From Halanaerobium sp. (GTDB lineage Bacteria; Bacillota; Halanaerobiia; Halanaerobiales; Halanaerobiaceae), in assembly GCA_003070825.1 (NCBI GenBank), contig QBLP01000063.1, positions 1-8,702 on the forward strand: a stretch of 8,702 bases of DNA. Reading direction: 5' to 3'. A program made the position numbers and the translations under genes. Positions 5,417-8,702 of the stretch are shown here, piece by piece (position 1 is the stretch's first letter; each line of letters starts with the position of its first letter). Below the pieces are notes generated by a model, which was given only the letters and a program-made list of their open reading frames with translations, was not told where the DNA came from and searched no databases.

Positions 5417-5669
5417 ACTTTTCCCTTAGTTCTGAGAAAACCTCTTCGCCATCCAGTAATTCTGCCCCATCTTTTATTTCATTTTCTGCTTCTGCTAATT
5501 TCTGATATAAATCTAATTTAGCAATTGATCTATCATAAGTCTCAACACTCATTACAACAAGATCTCCATATCCGTTTTTAGTAATAAAAATTGGTTCATT
5601 ACTTTGGTGACAGATTTCAGATATTTCTTTAGTATTTCTCAATTCTTTTATCGGTTTAATTTGAGGCAT
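5403..5669 (-). CDS. Phd/YefM-family antitoxin
   Basis: An 88-residue antitoxin of a type II toxin-antitoxin module. The N-terminal DNA-binding/dimerisation part reads MPQIKPIKELRNTKEISEI, then the family-typical EPIFITKNGYGDLVVMS (about 25-41) and ETYD. The rest (45-88) is a charged helical tail of the kind that wraps the toxin (AEAENEIKDGAELLDGEEVFSELREKYG). Length and both parts are complete, so the gene looks intact although its toxin partner is not. The start is ATG with GAGGAG about seven bases upstream. Family members repress their own promoter, usually with the toxin as co-repressor; a promoter with flanking inverted half-sites lies just upstream. The next gene overlaps it by 14 bases, the usual arrangement for this family. 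Confidence 0.9.
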   Translation of the reverse strand: MPQIKPIKELRNTKEISEICHQSNEPIFITKNGYGDLVVMSVETYDRSIAKLDLYQKLAEAENEIKDGAELLDGEEVFSELREKYGKE

Positions 5670-5692
5670 ATTATCAACTCCTCTTGTTTATC

Positions 5693-5721
5693 ATGTCATA
5701 ATTATATCATTAAAATGACAT
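5693..5721. promoter_or_regulatory. Likely antitoxin operator (inverted repeat)
   Basis: ATGTCAT (5693-5699) and ATGACAT (5715-5721) form a perfect 7-bp inverted repeat with centres 22 bp apart, two helical turns, on either side of the -10 box. A further TGTCAT lies at 5749-5754. This fits autorepression by a Phd/YefM dimer pair; binding is inferred. Confidence 0.6.
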
Positions 5722-5729
5722 ATTTACAA
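5701..5729 (-). promoter_or_regulatory. Sigma-A promoter of the toxin-antitoxin locus
   Basis: On the minus strand TTGTAA (5724-5729) and TATAAT (5701-5706) are separated by 17 bases. The start of transcription would fall near 5694, about 25 bases before the antitoxin ATG and inside the promoter-proximal operator half-site. Confidence 0.75.
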
Positions 5730-5762
5730 TTTGAATTAAACCAAAATCTGTCATCACTTTTT

Positions 5763-6173
5763 TTACTCAACTCTAATAATCACAGTCTCTCCTTCATCAT
5801 CAACCCTTAGAATTTCTTTTTCTTCAGAAAGGTCGTCAATAGTTTTGGTCAGAGCATTTAAATCAATATCCTTTTCAGCCATCTTATCTTTTGCTGACTG
5901 AGGTACAAAATTTAAGATACTCTTTGCTATTCCGAGAGGCAGTGACATATTAACCTTTTCTTTACCAGCTTCATTGACAATTATTCGCAAGTGTCTCTTA
6001 TTCCCCTCTTTAGAATCTGATTTCTCGGTCCTTTCTCTGTTTTTTAACTGAAGCGCGCCCGTCTGGCCACTTTCTTCTTCACCTAAAGCTGCCAGTAGTT
6101 TTTCAGTCTCTTCAGCATTAATTTTTCCGTCCTGCAGCATTTCCAAAATCCTCATTTTTTCTTCATTCATCAT
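5763..6173 (-). CDS. SHOCT-like domain protein of unknown function
   Basis: 136 residues, predicted soluble, with no signal peptide or membrane span. Residues 4-31 (EEKMRILEMLQDGKINAEETEKLLAAL) form the short two-helix SHOCT-like motif seen at the N-terminus of YvlB/LiaX-type and related Firmicute proteins. A charged linker follows (about 32-60), then a strand-rich segment HLRIIVNEAGKEKVNMSLPLGIAKSIL (61-88), in which VNMSLPLG is a recurrent family feature, and a C-terminal acidic stretch ending in VIIRVE. It starts at ATG 6173 with AAGGGAG seven bases upstream; a second ATG follows at once. It lies 89 bases downstream of the DUF2089 gene, with no promoter that I can see between, so the two are likely co-transcribed. 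Biochemical role unknown; partners of the DUF2089 family suggest envelope- or stress-related regulation. Confidence 0.8.
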   Translation of the reverse strand: MMNEEKMRILEMLQDGKINAEETEKLLAALGEEESGQTGALQLKNRERTEKSDSKEGNKRHLRIIVNEAGKEKVNMSLPLGIAKSILNFVPQSAKDKMAEKDIDLNALTKTIDDLSEEKEILRVDDEGETVIIRVE

Positions 6174-6262
6174 TTTTCAGCTCCCTTTAAATTTTAATAG
6201 TTTATAATTCTAAGCAAACAATAGAAACTTAAAAAATTATCTCTCAAAATTAGAATCCTAAA

Positions 6263-6637
6263 TTAAATTTCTTTCAACCTCTGTGCTGCTTCCACTGCTT
6301 CAATTTCTCCCGCTTCCAATAAATCTAGAATCTCTCTCCTTTTTTCCTGCTGCTCTTCTTCAGCAAAATCATCTTCATAGCCTAAGGACTTAATCAATTC
6401 ATTCAGCTTATTTCTGACTGTCGGGTAGGACATCTCAAGCTCTTTTTCCATATTCTTGATATTACCTCTGGTTTTAATAAAGACCTTTAAAAACTGCTGC
6501 TGCTCATAATTTAATTGGAAAAGCTCATCTAAGTAAAAATCTCCGCTAATTTTGGTCTGACAGTTATTACATCTTAATTCAGTTACATTCAATTTCCCCT
6601 CACAGGTGGGACATTTAGCCGGAATTGGATATGCCAT
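6263..6637 (-). CDS. DUF2089 family zinc-ribbon/HTH protein
   Basis: 124 residues, soluble, with three recognisable parts. A zinc ribbon uses C9, C12, C23 and C26 (CPTC and CNNC). A sigma-like helix-turn-helix covers about 45-88, with RGNIKNMEKELEMSYPTVRNKLNELI, where SYPTVRNKLNELI is the likely recognition helix. The C-terminus (about 98-124, REILDLLEAGEIEAVEAAQRL) is a short two-helix segment similar to the SHOCT-like motif of the next gene. Length and order match the DUF2089 family, which is generally regarded as a putative transcription regulator without a settled target. The start is ATG with AAAGGGG nine bases upstream, and a TATAAT box lies about 30 bases before it. Self-regulation or control by its downstream partner is plausible but inferred. 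Confidence 0.85.
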   Translation of the reverse strand: MAYPIPAKCPTCEGKLNVTELRCNNCQTKISGDFYLDELFQLNYEQQQFLKVFIKTRGNIKNMEKELEMSYPTVRNKLNELIKSLGYEDDFAEEEQQEKRREILDLLEAGEIEAVEAAQRLKEI

Positions 6638-6665
6638 TTAACTCAACCCCTTTCTCTTATTTAAT

Positions 6666-6694
6666 ATTATAAACCTAAAATTAATATTTATAAA
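6666..6694 (-). promoter_or_regulatory. Probable promoter of the DUF2089/SHOCT-like unit
   Basis: A perfect TATAAT (6666-6671) lies on the minus strand with a weak TTTATA (6689-6694) 17 bases upstream. Directly behind it is a stretch of pure A/T (6696-6749) that could act as an UP element. The terminator of the preceding gene ends just beyond, so this unit needs its own promoter. Confidence 0.6.
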
Positions 6695-6753
6695 GTATTT
6701 TTTAAAAAAATTAATTATTTTAATAAAAATATTAAATAAATTAATAAAAGAAT

Positions 6754-6801
6754 AAAAAAAGAGCCAAAACAACCGGATTTCAAAATGGCTGCTTCAGCTC
6801 T
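6754..6801 (-). terminator. Strong intrinsic terminator after the SLC13 permease gene
   Basis: On the minus strand a 15-bp RNA stem forms between the arms at 6787-6801 (AGAGCTGAAGCAGCC) and 6760-6774 (GGTTGTTTTGGCTCT), with four G-U pairs and no bulge, around a 12-base loop. Seven T residues follow at once. It lies 36 bases after the TAG stop of the permease. Confidence 0.9.
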
Positions 6802-6836
6802 AACAATAATCTATTCAATTTTATTAAACTAAGCAG

Positions 6837-8678
6837 CTAAAAACCCCAGATCATTTTGACCAGAAGCGGTACTATTACTGTCAGCAGAATCTGCAGGGGA
6901 GCACCAACAATAATAAAGTCTTTAAACTTAAAGCCGCCGGAACTGTAAACCATCAGGTTTGTCTGGTAGCCTACAGGACTGGCAAAGGCGGCACTGGCTG
7001 CAAAAGTTGTTGTGATAACAAAGGCAAAGGGGTTGATTCCCAGCTGTTCAGCAGTACCTACAGCAATCGGAAGCATCAAAAGTACACTGGCATTATTGCT
7101 GATCAGATTTGTTAAAAGTGAAGTCAGCAGATAAATAATCATTAAAATAAATATCGGCTGAAATATTGCTGCTAAATTATTAATTTGAGCAGCAATATAG
7201 GCAGCTGTCCCTGATCTCTCTATTGCCATCCCCATTGGAATTAAGCCTGAAAGCAGAAAATATACCTCCCAGTCAATTGCATTAAAAAAATCGTTTTTAT
7301 TAATACAGCCGCTGAAGGCCATTAAAAAGGCCCCGCTTAAAGCAGCAATTGCCACCGGAATTATTCCCAGTGATACTGAGCCGATAAAAAAAACAAGTAC
7401 TGCCAGCGAAATATACATTTTCTTGCGGTCAAATAAATTAGGATCATATTCTCGATCAATAATAAAATTACTGTTTTTACGCAGCCTGTTTAAAGTTTTT
7501 TCTGTACTCAGTAAAAGCAGAAGATCTCCCGGCTGGAAGCGATAATCTTCCATTCTCTGATGGGTCAGTTCTTCCCCACGCCGCAAAGCGAGAACATTAC
7601 AGTCATATCTTTCCAAAAAGTTGATTTCCTTTAAAGTTTTATTGACCAAAAAAGAATGGGCAGGAACCACAACCTCAACCAGAGTTTCACCTGCCAGCGG
7701 CTGTTCAATTGAATCATCATCAACCACCATTTCCGGCAGAGTTTTCATCCCCTTGCTGTTGGTTAATTCCAGCAGTGTATCCTGCTTTGCTCGAATAATT
7801 AAATGGTCACCTACCCTTACAGTCTTTGCATTTAGGGGCTCCATAAACTGTTTGCCATTGCGGATTATCCTGATTATATCATAATCTAAATCCTTATTTT
7901 CAGCTATTTCGTCAAAACTCTTACCAACAAAGCTGCAGTCTTCTCCAACTAACACTTCTGTCAGATAGGAGCGCATTTCATACTCATCTGTTAAATCATC
8001 TTCAACTTCCAATCTGGCTGGAGTTAATTTATAGCCCACCGTAAGCAAATAAACAATACCAATAAATAAGACAATCAATCCTAAAAGCGAAAATTCGAAC
8101 ATTGAAAAAGGGTGGCCCAGCATTCTTTCAGATACCTGACTGGCAAGCAGATTAGTGGAAGTACCAATTAAAGTTACCGTTCCCCCCAGCATAGCTGCAT
8201 AAGATAGAGGAATCAGCAGTTTAGAAGGTGAGACATCTGTTTTACGCCCCAGTTCCCTGACCATTGGAATCAGAGCAGCAACAACCGGAGTATTATTGAT
8301 AACTGCAGATGTTGACCCCGTCAGCGCTGAAATTAAAGTTATCTGCCTTTTAGGATTTTTACCGGTCAGCTTAGAGATTCGATCACCTAAAAGCTGAACT
8401 GCTCCACTGCGCTGAATACCGGCACTGAAAACAAACATTGCCATAACAGTAATTGTTGCCGGATTACCAAAGCCAGACAGTGCATCTTCAACTGTCATTT
8501 GCGACAGATCGCTAAAAATAGTCAGAGCAATCGGAACTAAAACTGCCATTAGACTGATCGGCATCGGCTCCCAGATGAATAATAAGACAAGAATCAAAAT
8601 TAGAGCCATGATAAAAATTATACTGCTATTTAATTCTTCCTTAATCTCCGTAACTCCAGCATTTTTCTCCCCACTCAA
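6837..8678 (-). CDS. SLC13/DASS-type permease with two TrkA-C (RCK_C) domains
   Basis: 613-residue polytopic inner-membrane transporter of the ArsB/NhaD (ion transporter) superfamily, SLC13-like. The first membrane half (about 20-216) contains the re-entrant hairpin signature INNTP (127-131) and GTSTN (172-176); the second half (about 420-613) repeats it as SNNAS (527-531) and SPVGYQTN (567-574). Between them lie two cytosolic TrkA-C/RCK_C modules (about 235-315 and 330-410), with phrases such as VRVGDHLIIRA and FQPGDLLLLLS. This architecture is shared with bacterial and algal SAC1-like sulfate or dicarboxylate permeases, so the substrate is probably an inorganic or small organic anion, driven by Na+ or H+; the exact one cannot be told. 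The TTG start given has no clear Shine-Dalgarno, and the frame remains open through the window edge (eight more codons), so the true start may lie outside. Confidence 0.85.
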   Translation of the reverse strand: MSGEKNAGVTEIKEELNSSIIFIMALILILVLLFIWEPMPISLMAVLVPIALTIFSDLSQMTVEDALSGFGNPATITVMAMFVFSAGIQRSGAVQLLGDRISKLTGKNPKRQITLISALTGSTSAVINNTPVVAALIPMVRELGRKTDVSPSKLLIPLSYAAMLGGTVTLIGTSTNLLASQVSERMLGHPFSMFEFSLLGLIVLFIGIVYLLTVGYKLTPARLEVEDDLTDEYEMRSYLTEVLVGEDCSFVGKSFDEIAENKDLDYDIIRIIRNGKQFMEPLNAKTVRVGDHLIIRAKQDTLLELTNSKGMKTLPEMVVDDDSIEQPLAGETLVEVVVPAHSFLVNKTLKEINFLERYDCNVLALRRGEELTHQRMEDYRFQPGDLLLLLSTEKTLNRLRKNSNFIIDREYDPNLFDRKKMYISLAVLVFFIGSVSLGIIPVAIAALSGAFLMAFSGCINKNDFFNAIDWEVYFLLSGLIPMGMAIERSGTAAYIAAQINNLAAIFQPIFILMIIYLLTSLLTNLISNNASVLLMLPIAVGTAEQLGINPFAFVITTTFAASAAFASPVGYQTNLMVYSSGGFKFKDFIIVGAPLQILLTVIVPLLVKMIWGF

Positions 8679-8702
8679 TTGCTGAGCTGATAGACCAGCA
8701 GA

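Noticed and set aside
5604..5810. Plus-strand frame across the antitoxin promoter
   Set aside because: It runs opposite the antitoxin start, its promoter and the end of the SHOCT-like gene; composition is not protein-like.
7621..7884. Plus-strand frame opposite the SLC13 permease
   Set aside because: It lies opposite the RCK_C domains and has no recognisable features.
8660..8664. ATG after GGGGAG near the start of the permease gene as its true start
   Set aside because: That ATG is out of frame with the permease; the Shine-Dalgarno-like bases are codons of the N-terminus.
1..8702. Mobile elements, CRISPR arrays, tRNA or rRNA genes
   Set aside because: No transposase, regular repeat-spacer pattern, terminal inverted repeats or RNA-gene signatures were seen apart from the two riboswitches.

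Overview
This window looks like chromosome from a low-GC, anaerobic Firmicute. The protein style (Lys/Glu-rich, short anaerobic-type ThiC, ECF-type vitamin S-components, a DUF2089/SHOCT-like pair) resembles Halanaerobiales, but that genus-level guess rests on memory, not on a search. Every convincing gene is on the minus strand, so transcription runs from the high coordinates to the low ones.

Layout in transcription order: (1) a 613-residue SLC13-type permease with two TrkA-C/RCK_C domains (6837-8678; its frame stays open to the window edge), closed by a strong intrinsic terminator (6754-6801). (2) A two-gene unit of a DUF2089 zinc-ribbon/HTH protein and a SHOCT-like protein that share a similar two-helix segment (5763-6637). 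(3) A Phd/YefM antitoxin with its own promoter and likely operator, followed by a RelE/ParE-family toxin that has kept its two ends and lost its middle (5270-5669). (4) A six-gene thiamin operon, thiT-thiC-thiW-thiD-thiE-thiM (67-5060), behind one clear sigma-A promoter (5245-5273), with two separate TPP riboswitches: one before thiT and one between thiT and thiC.

The thiamin genes form a coherent scheme. ThiC makes HMP-P from AIR, ThiD phosphorylates it to HMP-PP, ThiW is the predicted thiazole (HET) uptake component, ThiM phosphorylates HET, ThiE joins the halves to thiamin phosphate, and ThiT imports finished thiamin. No thiG, thiH, thiS or thiF lies here, so the operon encodes de novo pyrimidine plus salvaged thiazole. 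The EcfA/A'/T module needed by ThiT and ThiW and the final kinase to TPP must lie elsewhere.

The points most worth a second look are the internally deleted toxin beside an intact antitoxin, whose stop codon forms part of the thi promoter -35 box; the serial riboswitches with two different expression platforms, one hiding the thiT Shine-Dalgarno inside a terminator-like hairpin; and the helix segment shared by the DUF2089/SHOCT-like pair. I saw no mobile element, CRISPR array, tRNA or rRNA, and no clear sign of a wholly new multi-gene system.
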